A stretch of 62,943 nt of DNA. Origin: RH-chloro-G1 sp003670575. Lineage in GTDB: Bacteria; Chloroflexota; Dehalococcoidia; UBA2979. The stretch lies in NCBI GenBank assembly GCA_947499615.1, contig CANMOP010000013.1, positions 1-62,943 on the forward strand, read 5' to 3'. Both the position numbers and the translations under genes were made by a program. Below, in pieces: positions 7,270 through 15,232 of the stretch. A model generated the notes under the pieces. The model saw nothing but the letters and a program-made list of their open reading frames with translations, had not been told where the DNA came from and made no database searches. The stretch's first letter is position 1; each line of letters opens with the position of its first letter.

Positions 7270-8712
7270 CTACGCGAGGTTACGCATCCGAGGCATGAAC
7301 ACCGTGACCAGCACCATCGCGACGACAAGCGTGGCGGCGAGGCTTCCGAGCGCAATCTGCGGCCCAACAGCCTGCGCGAGCAGCCCGACGAAGAACGTGC
7401 CGAACTGCACCATCCCGAACTCCATGAACAGCACCGCCACGACGCGCCCGCGATACTCGTCCGCCGAGTACTCCTGGATCAGCACCTGTCCCATCGCCTG
7501 TCTCCCGGCCTGGCCGAACCCAAGCACGAGCATGATCGGCAGCGAGATCAGGTACACCGTCGAGATCGAGAACGCCACGATCGCGAGGCCCATCGCGGTG
7601 CCGCAAATAATCAGCAGCCTGCCGCGCCCATTCGCTGGCGCCGACGCGACATAGAGCGCGCCGATCAGCGCCCCCACGCCCTGCATGCTCTGCAGTACGC
7701 CCTGCTCGGCAGGCCCCTTGTGTAGGACGCCCGAAACGAAGCCTGGAAGCAGCTGCGTGTAGGGCATGGCCACCACCACGATGAGGAAATTGACGCCCAA
7801 CACCATCCGCAGCGTGGGGTCGTTCACCACGTAGGACAGACCTTGCACCAGATCGCGCATGCTGCCGCCGCCGCGCCCGTGACCCCCACCACCGCCACCG
7901 CCACCGCCACCGGCGCCTCGCGCTGCTGCGCCGCCCGTGTACGCGTAGAGCGGCCGCGTCGGCAGCCGGAACGTGAACATCGCGGCGAACACGTAGAGCA
8001 CGGCCATCACCACGAAGACGAGCGAAGGGCTCAACACCGCGATCAGGAAGCCAGCAACGGCCGGGCCGATCAGCTGCATCATCGTCTGGCCAGAGGAGTT
8101 CAGCGCGATCGCGTTCATCAACCCCTCGCGCGGCACGAGGTCGGAGATCATCGACTGCCTCGAAGGCTGCATGATCGAGTTCACACAGCCCTGCAGGAAC
8201 GCGCTCAGGAACAGGTGCCAGAACTTCAACTCCATGCCGAACCAGCCAGCCGCGAGCACCGCCAGCAGCGCCGCGTTCACGGCGTTGTATATCTGAGCGC
8301 TCTGGATCACCGTCTTCTTCGTCGCGCGGTCGGCCACCACACCGCCGATCGGTGAGCCGATGAGTGACGGCAGCGCATTCGCGAGCGCCATGGTCCCCAG
8401 CGCCGCGTACGAGCCGGTGAGGTGGAACACCAGCCACCCGCGTACCACTAACTGCATCTGCATCGACGCGAACTGCATAATGTTGCCGAAGTACAACATC
8501 CGGAAGTTCGCGTTGCCCAGCGCGAAGAACGTGCGTTGCCGCCACGCGCTGACCGCCTCAGCGAGGCCCTGTCCGTCTTCGTTCTTCGGCAACGCGTTCA
8601 CGGCGCGCACCACCTCGCGCGTGCCGACGGCTGCCGCTGCGGCCGCGACGACGGCGAGGCCCGCGAGGATGGGCAGATGCGCCCCTACAGGAGCGTCGAT
8701 CAGCCACAGCAC
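7270..8712 (-). CDS. MFS transporter (EntS/MFS_3-like) with Gly-rich central loop
   Basis: About 480 residues from a GTG at 8712. The core begins at FRMLYFGNIMQFASMQMQ, with the MFS loop GGVVADRATKK between spans 2 and 3. A run of about ten glycines plus GHGRGGG forms the cytoplasmic loop between the two halves. It is encoded by a short ACCGCC repeat near 7891-7910 that could slip. Upstream of the core are two extra hydrophobic segments. The first (LPVAGLLFSAFVVLWL) lies mostly upstream of the GTG, in a frame open back to a stop at 8788-8790 but without ATG, GTG or TTG, so the true start is uncertain. The substrate is unknown; drug or siderophore export is typical of relatives. Confidence 0.75.
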   Translation of the reverse strand: MLWLIDAPVGAHLPILAGLAVVAAAAAAVGTREVVRAVNALPKNEDGQGLAEAVSAWRQRTFFALGNANFRMLYFGNIMQFASMQMQLVVRGWLVFHLTGSYAALGTMALANALPSLIGSPIGGVVADRATKKTVIQSAQIYNAVNAALLAVLAAGWFGMELKFWHLFLSAFLQGCVNSIMQPSRQSMISDLVPREGLMNAIALNSSGQTMMQLIGPAVAGFLIAVLSPSLVFVVMAVLYVFAAMFTFRLPTRPLYAYTGGAAARGAGGGGGGGGGGHGRGGGSMRDLVQGLSYVVNDPTLRMVLGVNFLIVVVAMPYTQLLPGFVSGVLHKGPAEQGVLQSMQGVGALIGALYVASAPANGRGRLLIICGTAMGLAIVAFSISTVYLISLPIMLVLGFGQAGRQAMGQVLIQEYSADEYRGRVVAVLFMEFGMVQFGTFFVGLLAQAVGPQIALGSLAATLVVAMVLVTVFMPRMRNLA

Positions 8713-8912
8713 GACGAACGCGCTAAACAGCAGACCCGCGACCGGCAGCAGCCGCCCCGAGGTAACGATGCGCGTGATACTACTACGTCAAGGTCATGGT
8801 GTGGAGCAGTCCAGCGTCGGCAAACACCGCTGCCAACGGGCGTCCCGCCGCACCTGCGCGCACTGCCCGATGCCGCCCGCGCTGGGTCGTCCGACGCTGG
8901 TGTCGCATACAC

Positions 8913-8942
8913 GATCGAGGCCCGCGGTTGCGGGCCTCGATC
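8913..8942. terminator. Hairpin after the large alpha/beta hydrolase gene
   Basis: Perfect 13-bp stem GATCGAGGCCCGC / GCGGGCCTCGATC with loop GGTT, 24 bases beyond the stop at 8966 on the minus strand. It is the likely end of the hydrolase transcript. The rest of 8713-8965 holds no gene that I can see. Confidence 0.6.
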
Positions 8943-8965
8943 AGCACTTCGAGCGGGCGACGGAC

Positions 8966-10951
8966 CTACGCGACGACGGCTGGAACCAGCGCGTCCCATC
9001 GAGCCCCCGCATTCGCGACGGCAACATCGATGTCCTGCGCGAGCAGGTAGCGGTCAGCGGCCAGAGCCTCGGCAGCCGCGCGCACCTGAGCGAGGTAGTC
9101 GTCGCGGTCACGGTAGCGCTCCTCGATGGAGAGGCGCGGGTCGCCTGTGCGCTCGCGGTCAGCCGCGGTGACGGCGAACGGGATGGTGGAGCCGCTCAGC
9201 CCCGCGGTCTCGCCCAACCCGCCGGTATCGAGGTGGCGCGGGTTCCAGCCGGTGTGCGTCGCCAACGGCACCGCGACATCCGGGAGTCGGATGCCGGCGC
9301 GCTCGTTGCCATCGACGTCCACGGCGGAGACCAGCGTCGGGAACTCGCCCATCAGCCCGACGAACGCGGGATAGGTGCCGATGCCCGCCGCGCTCTCCGG
9401 ACCGAAGTCGAGCCGCGGGAGGCTCCACATCCGCTTCGGTGCCACGGTGTCGATGCTGGTCGAGGCGGTGAAGTCATACACCGTGCGATTACGCGTGAGC
9501 GCTGTGCGGTCCGCGAGACGCGGCAGCGCGCTCGCGGGCGGCTCCACGCCGTCGCACACCCAGGCCTCGAGGTTCGCGATCACGGCGCGGAATAGCGGAC
9601 CGTAGTCGCAAATGTTCAGCGGGTTGATGGTCGTCGGCGGCTCGCCGGGAAGGCCATAGCGAAGCGGCAGCGTGCCGGACCCGTGCTGCATGCTGGCGAG
9701 GAGATACGTACGCGCCTCGGCCGGGTCCGCCAGGTCGCGGGCGCCGTCCGGATCGACGTGCAGCGCGGAGGCGTCGCCACGCCAGTATTCCGTCGCCGAG
9801 TTAGTGGCGAGCATCTTCGGTACGCCGCCGCGCGCGCGCAGGCGGGTGAGCAAGCCGGGGATCACCGTCTGGTCGCGGGGGTCGACGGTGTCGTCGTACG
9901 CGTAGGGCGGGAGGTGTCCGAAACTGTACGGCTCGATCACCGAGGGCTGTGCGTAGCGGTGGTTGAACTCGCCACGGCGTCCGCCGGCGATGTGCAGGTG
10001 AATCCCATCGAAGACGGTGCGCGCCTCCTCGTCCAGGTTCGCACCCACGAAGAGGAACTCGCGCAGGAAGCGGCCGGACTGCGAGACACCAAGCGCGAAC
10101 GCGTTCGAGATGATGCCGCGCACCGGGTTGTCGTCGGCGGTGGAGTAGCGGAAGAACGAGGCAGCGTCGCGGAACGCGAGCAGGCCCGCACCGACTACCG
10201 GGCAGATGTCAGTGCGGTACACAGCCTCGTAGTAGCGACCGGGCTCGAAGCCACCGTCCAGCGCCACGTGCGCGTTGTCGGGGACGACGACGCCACCCTC
10301 TACGCGGCCAAACCGCCACTGTTCGCGCGGAATCTCCTGGCGCGTGCCGTTGGGAAAGTCGCGCACGATGAGCTGGGCGTCCGCCTGCTGCGGGTCGGCT
10401 ACGGTGTAGGGCGCGTGCCCGCGGTCGGAGAGCATGAAGTGCGGCACGAGGGTGCTCGGCTGGTGGGAGACGATGATCGAGCCCTGAATCGGGCGGCCGG
10501 CTGCATCGAGTGCGCTCGGTGCGTCGAGGGCCAGACGGCCATTCGCTGGCAGCACGTCCCACTGCCAGCCGATCGCCGCGACGGTCCAGCCGCGCTCCAT
10601 CAGATAGCCGTCGCCCGCCGGGATCACTTCCGGGTGCAGCGCATCGGCCGTCGCGAGGTTGTAGCGCATGAACCTGCGACCGCCGCGGTTCACCACATCG
10701 CACAGCAGACGACCGTTGGACTGCGCGGGGTCGACCGGGCGCAGCAGCGTCACGTCGCCCTGGAAGCGCACGCGCCCCTGCTCGTCCCGCGCGGCGTGGG
10801 CGAGGTCGACGATGCCGAGGTTGCTCTCGTTCGCCGGGTCGACTGCGTAGTGCAGCACACCCTCGACGCGCTCATACGCACCCACGTTGCCGAAGGCTCG
10901 TCCGCCGTCAAACGGCTCGCGCGAGCGGATCTCGAAGGCTGTGACTGGCAT
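8966..10951 (-). CDS. Large alpha/beta-hydrolase-domain protein (Abhydrolase_10 type)
   Basis: A 661-residue protein that matches the alpha/beta hydrolase domain family opening with a MPVTAFEIRSREPFDGG-like beta region. The N-terminal third has the VVNRGGRRFMRYN strand-turn typical of the family. The nucleophile elbow is GVSQSGR (GxSxG), near residue 290, with candidate Asp and His residues later. No signal peptide is visible, so it is probably cytoplasmic. These enzymes occur in catabolic clusters and are assumed to cleave esters or lactones; the substrate is unknown. It is the last of several minus-strand genes after the HAD and phosphoesterase genes. Confidence 0.75.
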   Translation of the reverse strand: MPVTAFEIRSREPFDGGRAFGNVGAYERVEGVLHYAVDPANESNLGIVDLAHAARDEQGRVRFQGDVTLLRPVDPAQSNGRLLCDVVNRGGRRFMRYNLATADALHPEVIPAGDGYLMERGWTVAAIGWQWDVLPANGRLALDAPSALDAAGRPIQGSIIVSHQPSTLVPHFMLSDRGHAPYTVADPQQADAQLIVRDFPNGTRQEIPREQWRFGRVEGGVVVPDNAHVALDGGFEPGRYYEAVYRTDICPVVGAGLLAFRDAASFFRYSTADDNPVRGIISNAFALGVSQSGRFLREFLFVGANLDEEARTVFDGIHLHIAGGRRGEFNHRYAQPSVIEPYSFGHLPPYAYDDTVDPRDQTVIPGLLTRLRARGGVPKMLATNSATEYWRGDASALHVDPDGARDLADPAEARTYLLASMQHGSGTLPLRYGLPGEPPTTINPLNICDYGPLFRAVIANLEAWVCDGVEPPASALPRLADRTALTRNRTVYDFTASTSIDTVAPKRMWSLPRLDFGPESAAGIGTYPAFVGLMGEFPTLVSAVDVDGNERAGIRLPDVAVPLATHTGWNPRHLDTGGLGETAGLSGSTIPFAVTAADRERTGDPRLSIEERYRDRDDYLAQVRAAAEALAADRYLLAQDIDVAVANAGARWDALVPAVVA

Positions 10952-11007
10952 GATCTTCTCGTCTCCGCTCGCGTCGGCAGGATGCAGGCTCTGTGGGGCG
11001 AAGGGCT

Positions 11008-11487
11008 TCAGCCGGTGGTGGCGAAGTCGTCCTCAACGGCGTTCACGGGCGGCGCGGCGACACGTCGCTCCAGCGTCTGGATCGGCTCCGTGACGGACAG
11101 CGGACCACGGCCCTCCGGTCCCCAGAGCACCTCGCCCGCCTCGTTGTGCATCCACGGGTGCGGATCCATCGTCTGCACCTGCAGGAACTCGAAGCCGGAC
11201 AGCAGCGCGTAGTGCTGGTCCATGTTGGTGTCACCGATGTGGTAGTAAATCTCCACGTCGGCGTACTGCTCTTTCACGCTGTCCAGCCGGTGCTTGTTCA
11301 CCGTGAACGAGACCTCGATGCCGGCGGCGGCCCACATGTTCTTCTGGTCCTGCACCGTGCGGTCGGAACAGCTGCCGATGATGTGCCCGTGCTCCGCTGC
11401 ACGTCGCACCATCTCCAGGGTGATCGGCCCGGGACCGTTACCGGTCACCAGAGTCCCATCGATGTCGAAGCTAATCAGGTGTGCCAC
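11008..11487 (-). CDS. HAD-superfamily phosphatase-like protein, small
   Basis: 159 residues from a GTG preceded by AAAGGA. HAD motif I is FDIDGTLVTG (D8, D10), motif II is the Ser of GSCSDRT and motif IV is the GDTNMD acidic pair. The cap is minimal. It probably hydrolyses a small phosphate ester, or it may act on nucleic acid ends; the sequence does not say which. It lies between the phosphoesterase and hydrolase genes on the same strand with short gaps. Confidence 0.7.
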   Translation of the reverse strand: MAHLISFDIDGTLVTGNGPGPITLEMVRRAAEHGHIIGSCSDRTVQDQKNMWAAAGIEVSFTVNKHRLDSVKEQYADVEIYYHIGDTNMDQHYALLSGFEFLQVQTMDPHPWMHNEAGEVLWGPEGRGPLSVTEPIQTLERRVAAPPVNAVEDDFATTG

Positions 11488-11553
11488 AGAGTCGATCCTT
11501 TCGCATCAGCATGCAGACGCCATCGCTGGTCGCCTCATTCCACGAGTGAGAGT

Positions 11554-12117
11554 TTACGATTCCCGAAGCGTCGACAGTTCGATGATGTGCGCGCTGGTGC
11601 CCTCTGGAGTGAGCTCCAAGATGCCAACGCTCCCCAGACGCTTCGTTTGCCGAGGCAAGGTGGGACTGCCGGAGTTCACCAGCAGGATGCCCTGGTGCCG
11701 CTCCACCATTGCCCAGTGCGTGTGCCCAAACACCGCCACGTCCACCGTGGTACCGAAGAACGCCTCCAGCGAGGCACTGAGCGACCCCGACCCATCGTCG
11801 GGGAACTTCGCCGCGGCCTGGCCAGGCATGAATTCATCGATGCCGCGGATGTTGAGGTCGTGCACGAGCCCGATCTTGTACCCCTCGAGTGAGATCACGC
11901 GCTTGTACTCGATGCGGGGGTCACCATCGGCGGGGGTAGGCGGCACCTCGACGGCAAGCACGGGCGCGATACGCTCCAGCGAGTCGAGGCATTCGGAGGT
12001 GTAGATGTCGCCCGCGTGCAGGATGAGGTCCACGCCAGCGAAGGCAAGCATCACCTCGGGCGGTGGCTCGTGACCCATCGCCGGCGAGTGTGTGTCTGAG
12101 ATCAGTCCAATCCTCAT
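11554..12117 (-). CDS. Calcineurin-like metallophosphoesterase (YfcE/MJ0936 type), atypical
   Basis: 187 residues beginning MRIGLISDTHS, the standard family start. Metal motifs seen: D8-x-H10, GD in LHAGDIYTS and the C-terminal GHTH. The GNCD/GNH motif expected after VLAVE is missing and is replaced by a Pro-rich PPTPADGDP stretch, and LVHD replaces the usual LTHG. Activity may therefore be altered. The frame is open upstream to 12213 but looks non-coding there. No ribosome site precedes the ATG; a TATACT box seven bases upstream suggests a leaderless message. It follows the hairpin that closes the thiolase gene. Confidence 0.75.
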   Translation of the reverse strand: MRIGLISDTHSPAMGHEPPPEVMLAFAGVDLILHAGDIYTSECLDSLERIAPVLAVEVPPTPADGDPRIEYKRVISLEGYKIGLVHDLNIRGIDEFMPGQAAAKFPDDGSGSLSASLEAFFGTTVDVAVFGHTHWAMVERHQGILLVNSGSPTLPRQTKRLGSVGILELTPEGTSAHIIELSTLRES

Positions 12118-12124
12118 TACGCGG

Positions 12125-12130
12125 AGTATA
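12125..12130 (-). promoter_or_regulatory. -10 box TATACT for a leaderless phosphoesterase message
   Basis: TATACT on the minus strand ends seven bases before the phosphoesterase ATG, which puts the expected transcription start at or next to the ATG. No Shine-Dalgarno sequence is present. The -35 region is poor, so this is a proposal only. Confidence 0.4.
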
Positions 12131-12214
12131 GCCGCTTTGCGCGCCTGCCGCTGTCGCATCTCACGCGACGTGCCCGCCCAGCGACAGCGTCTAGCAGACG
12201 CGCTGAAACGCAAA

Positions 12215-12250
12215 CCGGGGCGGAGATCGCAGTTGCGATCTCCGCCCCGG
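12215..12250. terminator. Hairpin after thiolase-fold gene B
   Basis: Perfect 17-bp stem (12215-12231 with 12234-12250) starting CCGGGGCGGAGATCGCA. It lies 24 bases beyond the stop of the thiolase-fold gene on the minus strand. The formal loop is two bases, so the top pairs open in practice. There is no U-tract. Confidence 0.65.
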
Positions 12251-12273
12251 AACGCTCAGACAACCGTCCGAGG

Positions 12274-13614
12274 TTAGGACATCGGGTCCGTCCCCAGCAG
12301 GAGGTAGGCCGCGCTCAGTGCCGGCGCGAAGGCGCAGATCGCCGTCTCCGCCTTCACCGTGACCTGCCGCTTCCCGGCCGTGCCGCGGAGCTGCTCGATG
12401 GAGTCGATGTACATCGCGGTGCGCGTGCGCCCGTTGCCCAGGTTGCCGCCGCCCGACAGATACGGGTGCGGGCCGTGGACACTGATGTCACCGTTGACGA
12501 AGGCGGTCGCCTCGCCCTTGCCCACGCCGTGCCACCCGAAGGCTTCCAGCGAGAAGGGCAGGAAGGAGGAGAACCCGTCGTACGGGTTGAAGATGTCGAT
12601 GTCCTTGGCCTCGAGGCCTGCGCCCTCGTAGACCATGCGAGCGACGCGGCGCTGGAACGTCTCGTACTCGTCCAGCGTCACGGAGCTACTGCGGGCCGCG
12701 CCGCCGCTGCCCTGGTTGTGGTTCAGGATGTAGACCGGCTTCTGTTTCATGTCCTTCGCGCGCGCGGCCGTCGTGATGACGAAGGCTCCCGCGGCGTTGA
12801 CCGGTCGGTCGTAGTCCCAGATGTGCGCCGGCGTGGTGATCGGGCGGGAGTTGATGTACTCCTCCCGGTTGAGGTGCGACGCGCCGTTGGTGGTGTAGAA
12901 ACCCCAGTCGTTCATGAGGCCGTTGGTGTGCTCCGTCATGACGATGGGGTACATCAGGTCATCCCAGTTCGTGCCGTAGTACTGGCAGTACTGCGTCAGC
13001 GCGAACGTGGTGTTCAGCTGGAGGTCGATGACGTTCGCGCCCCAGGGGTTGTTCCACTGCGAGGGGCCCGGGGCCTTGGGGGCCGCGAAGGAGCCACCGC
13101 GACGGTAGCGACCATCAAGGTTGTTCGCGGTGTAGATGTAGAGCCCAACCTCGCACTTGCCGTCGGCGACCGCCTGAGCGGTGAAGCCGAGGCCCTCGCC
13201 GATGGCGGGAACTGCGTCCGGGGCGAACTTGATGTTGCCCTTGGCGTTCAGCTCCGGCCAGTTCGCCAGAATCCACTTGTTGGTGACAATGGTCAGGCCG
13301 TCTTCCGAGTCGTACGGAGCGGCGAAGTACGGGCGCGTCGGGCCCCAGTTGGCGGAGATACCGCTGTTGGCGCCGGCCATGTTGTCCGGGCACATGAACA
13401 GGCCGTCGACGTCGGCCGGGGTCAGCCCTGCGTCGTCCAGCGCGTTCTTCGCAGCGATCTTGCAGAACTCGCCGAGCGTGCGGTCCATGGAGACGCCGTC
13501 CCAGCGGCGGTCGATGGGCGACATCCCCCAGCCAGCGAAGGCCGTCTTGCCTCGACCGTTCCAGACCCCAAGGCCCTCTCGATCGCGGCGCCAGCTCCTG
13601 TCGTCAGTCGTCAT
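12274..13614 (-). CDS. Thiolase-fold protein B (SCP-x/lipid-transfer type, catalytic residues altered)
   Basis: 446 residues, similar along its whole length to thiolase-fold protein A (2113-3441). Shared blocks include RRWDG near the start, SQWNNPWGAN / SQWTMPFGMV, RAKDMKQKPVYIL and DIFNPYDGF. The thiolase His is Tyr (NPYDGF) and the C-terminal loop is LSGGGNLGNGRT. Where protein A has a Cys in SDCMSNA, this protein aligns to PAIGEG without a Cys, so a thiolase nucleophile is absent. An Ltp2-like retro-aldolase or a non-catalytic scaffold is more likely than a thiolase. Ribosome site AAAGGGAAG. It is cotranscribed with DUF35 protein B, 67 bases upstream. Confidence 0.75.
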   Translation of the reverse strand: MTTDDRSWRRDREGLGVWNGRGKTAFAGWGMSPIDRRWDGVSMDRTLGEFCKIAAKNALDDAGLTPADVDGLFMCPDNMAGANSGISANWGPTRPYFAAPYDSEDGLTIVTNKWILANWPELNAKGNIKFAPDAVPAIGEGLGFTAQAVADGKCEVGLYIYTANNLDGRYRRGGSFAAPKAPGPSQWNNPWGANVIDLQLNTTFALTQYCQYYGTNWDDLMYPIVMTEHTNGLMNDWGFYTTNGASHLNREEYINSRPITTPAHIWDYDRPVNAAGAFVITTAARAKDMKQKPVYILNHNQGSGGAARSSSVTLDEYETFQRRVARMVYEGAGLEAKDIDIFNPYDGFSSFLPFSLEAFGWHGVGKGEATAFVNGDISVHGPHPYLSGGGNLGNGRTRTAMYIDSIEQLRGTAGKRQVTVKAETAICAFAPALSAAYLLLGTDPMS

Positions 13615-13681
13615 TACAGCTTCCCTTTCGTGCGCTGTGTTCGTGTTCTACGAAATGCCAGTCGGGCACGGGCGGCGCCGA

Positions 13682-14086
13682 CTAGATCATGCGCCATTCG
13701 TGGATCAGCGAGCCGTCCGGGCACTCCTCGAACGTGACCTCAACGGCGCCACCGACAACGGCCTGGCGCACAGGCGTCCCGGGAAGGTTGGAGTAGAAGT
13801 TGATGCGCGGGTCGTCGTCCAGCGTCACAACGGCGAGGTTCAGCGGCTGGTCGGCTGCGCGCACCGGAAGGTGGCTGTCCTCCAGGATGCCGAACGTCAG
13901 GATGTGGCCCTTGCCGCTGGTCTCTTTCCAGTCCAGGGCTTCGGAGTTGCACTCCTGGCACCGCGGGCGCGGTGGGTACTGCATGGTGTTGCAGGCCGTG
14001 CAGTTCTGCACGATCAGCCGCTTTTCCTGCACGGCATCCCAGAAGGGCTTACTCACCGCATCTGGCTCCGGGACAATATATGGCAC
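13682..14086 (-). CDS. Zn-ribbon/OB-fold protein (DUF35), partner of thiolase-fold protein B
   Basis: 134 residues with KPFWDAVQEKRLIVQ at the N-terminus, a zinc ribbon of CTAC and CQEC pairs with YPPRPR between them, and an OB domain ending IHEWRMI. It is clearly paralogous to 1645-2055. A GGGGG site precedes the ATG. Its place just upstream of thiolase-fold protein B copies the arrangement of pair A, so the two are expected to form one heteromeric enzyme. Confidence 0.85.
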   Translation of the reverse strand: MPYIVPEPDAVSKPFWDAVQEKRLIVQNCTACNTMQYPPRPRCQECNSEALDWKETSGKGHILTFGILEDSHLPVRAADQPLNLAVVTLDDDPRINFYSNLPGTPVRQAVVGGAVEVTFEECPDGSLIHEWRMI

Positions 14087-14337
14087 GTCGTTCCCCCCGT
14101 CGGCTAGTCGACACTGCTATTACGGCGGTGAGTCTACCGTAAACGGGAGGGCAGCGGACAACCATCTCTGCGGGTCGCGACAGGCGGACCAGCGGACTGC
14201 GGCGCGCCTCCATTACCATGGAAGCCCAGCGGCATTGGCGAGGCGCGCCGAGTGCGGGCACTTCGAGGCTGGCCACCGCCGGCCGGGACACGGCATGCGT
14301 CGACACGGATGACGGCAGCGCGCCTGAGGATACGTGT

Positions 14338-15084
14338 ATGAACCTCAACCGCACGTTGCGACACCTCCGTGGCGTCCCCGCCGCCGTGACCGCCGAGGTC
14401 TTCTCCTACGACCCCGACCAATCCGATCCCCCCGAGCGCGTGCGGTACATGACGCTTTCCGAGGCGAAGGCGCTGGACTGCAACATGTGCGGACAGTGCT
14501 GCGGTTCCGCGGAAGTGGATGTACCCGGGGAGCCGCTGCGCGCGTACACCTTCGGGCCGATCGAGCAGCAGCAGTGGGCCCGCCTCAATGGCGGTGCCCC
14601 GCTGATTATCCCGCTCACGCGCACCGGTCGGCCTCGGGCGTGGCGCGAGTCGGATGGCGAGGCGGCGACCGCCCCGCCGTTCCGCTGCGAGGCGCTGTCG
14701 CATTGCGACGACGGCACCACGCGCTGCGGCCTCTGGCAGACTCGGCGGCCCGCCCCGTGCGACGCGTTCCCGGTGAAGGCGAAGCACTATCCCGCCGATG
14801 TGCGCGCCGGCGCCTATGTCCTCCTGAACACCAAGTACCAGCGGCTCTGCACCTGGGTGGATGTCCTGGTCTGCCCGGATGACTCGGTGCTCCTGGACTG
14901 GCGGCGGGCGGACGGCACGCTGCGTCGACGCCTCTCTCCCGATCGCCGAGCGTTCGTTGGGGAGGTATTTCGGGAGGCGTATCGGGACGCGTTCCAGATC
15001 GGCGGGATGCTCACCACCCGCGATTGGCGGGCGCTGCGAAAGGCGGAGGCAGCCTGGCGCCAGACCTCAAGGGCCCCGAAATAG
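14338..15084 (+). CDS. Cys-cluster protein (YkgJ/UPF0153-like metal-binding)
   Basis: 248 residues from the ATG at 14338 (GAGG nine bases upstream). The C48-x2-C51-x2-C54-C55 cluster (DCNMCGQCC) with later Cys in RCGLW and APCDAFP is the pattern of the YkgJ/zinc-iron-chelating family, thought to bind a metal or an Fe-S cluster. The role in the cell is unknown. It stands alone on the plus strand between thiolase/DUF35 pair B and the RNA helicase. Confidence 0.7.
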   Translation: MNLNRTLRHLRGVPAAVTAEVFSYDPDQSDPPERVRYMTLSEAKALDCNMCGQCCGSAEVDVPGEPLRAYTFGPIEQQQWARLNGGAPLIIPLTRTGRPRAWRESDGEAATAPPFRCEALSHCDDGTTRCGLWQTRRPAPCDAFPVKAKHYPADVRAGAYVLLNTKYQRLCTWVDVLVCPDDSVLLDWRRADGTLRRRLSPDRRAFVGEVFREAYRDAFQIGGMLTTRDWRALRKAEAAWRQTSRAPK

Positions 15085-15220
15085 CTCGGCAACACGGTCG
15101 GCGGGGCACTGGATTGCGACGGTTTACGGGGCGCGACTGTCGCCTCGACGCGATCTGGAGTCTGATAGAGGGACTACATACTCGATCGCAGCACACGGGG
15201 CCACAGTCGCCCGTCAACTA

Positions 15221-15226
15221 CGGAGG
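15221..15226 (+). promoter_or_regulatory. Ribosome-binding site that points to a non-standard helicase start
   Basis: CGGAGG lies six bases before an ACG codon at 15233-15235, exactly where family alignment places the first residues of the helicase. No ATG, GTG or TTG lies in that frame between 15085 and the Q-motif. Either ACG (or the GTC just before it) starts translation, or one base is miscalled. Confidence 0.4.
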
Positions 15227-15232
15227 CCCGTC

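Noticed and set aside
7879..7915. ACCGCC microsatellite in the MFS gene as a phase-variation switch
   Set aside because: Only three perfect units and a length multiple of three; changes would merely alter the Gly linker.
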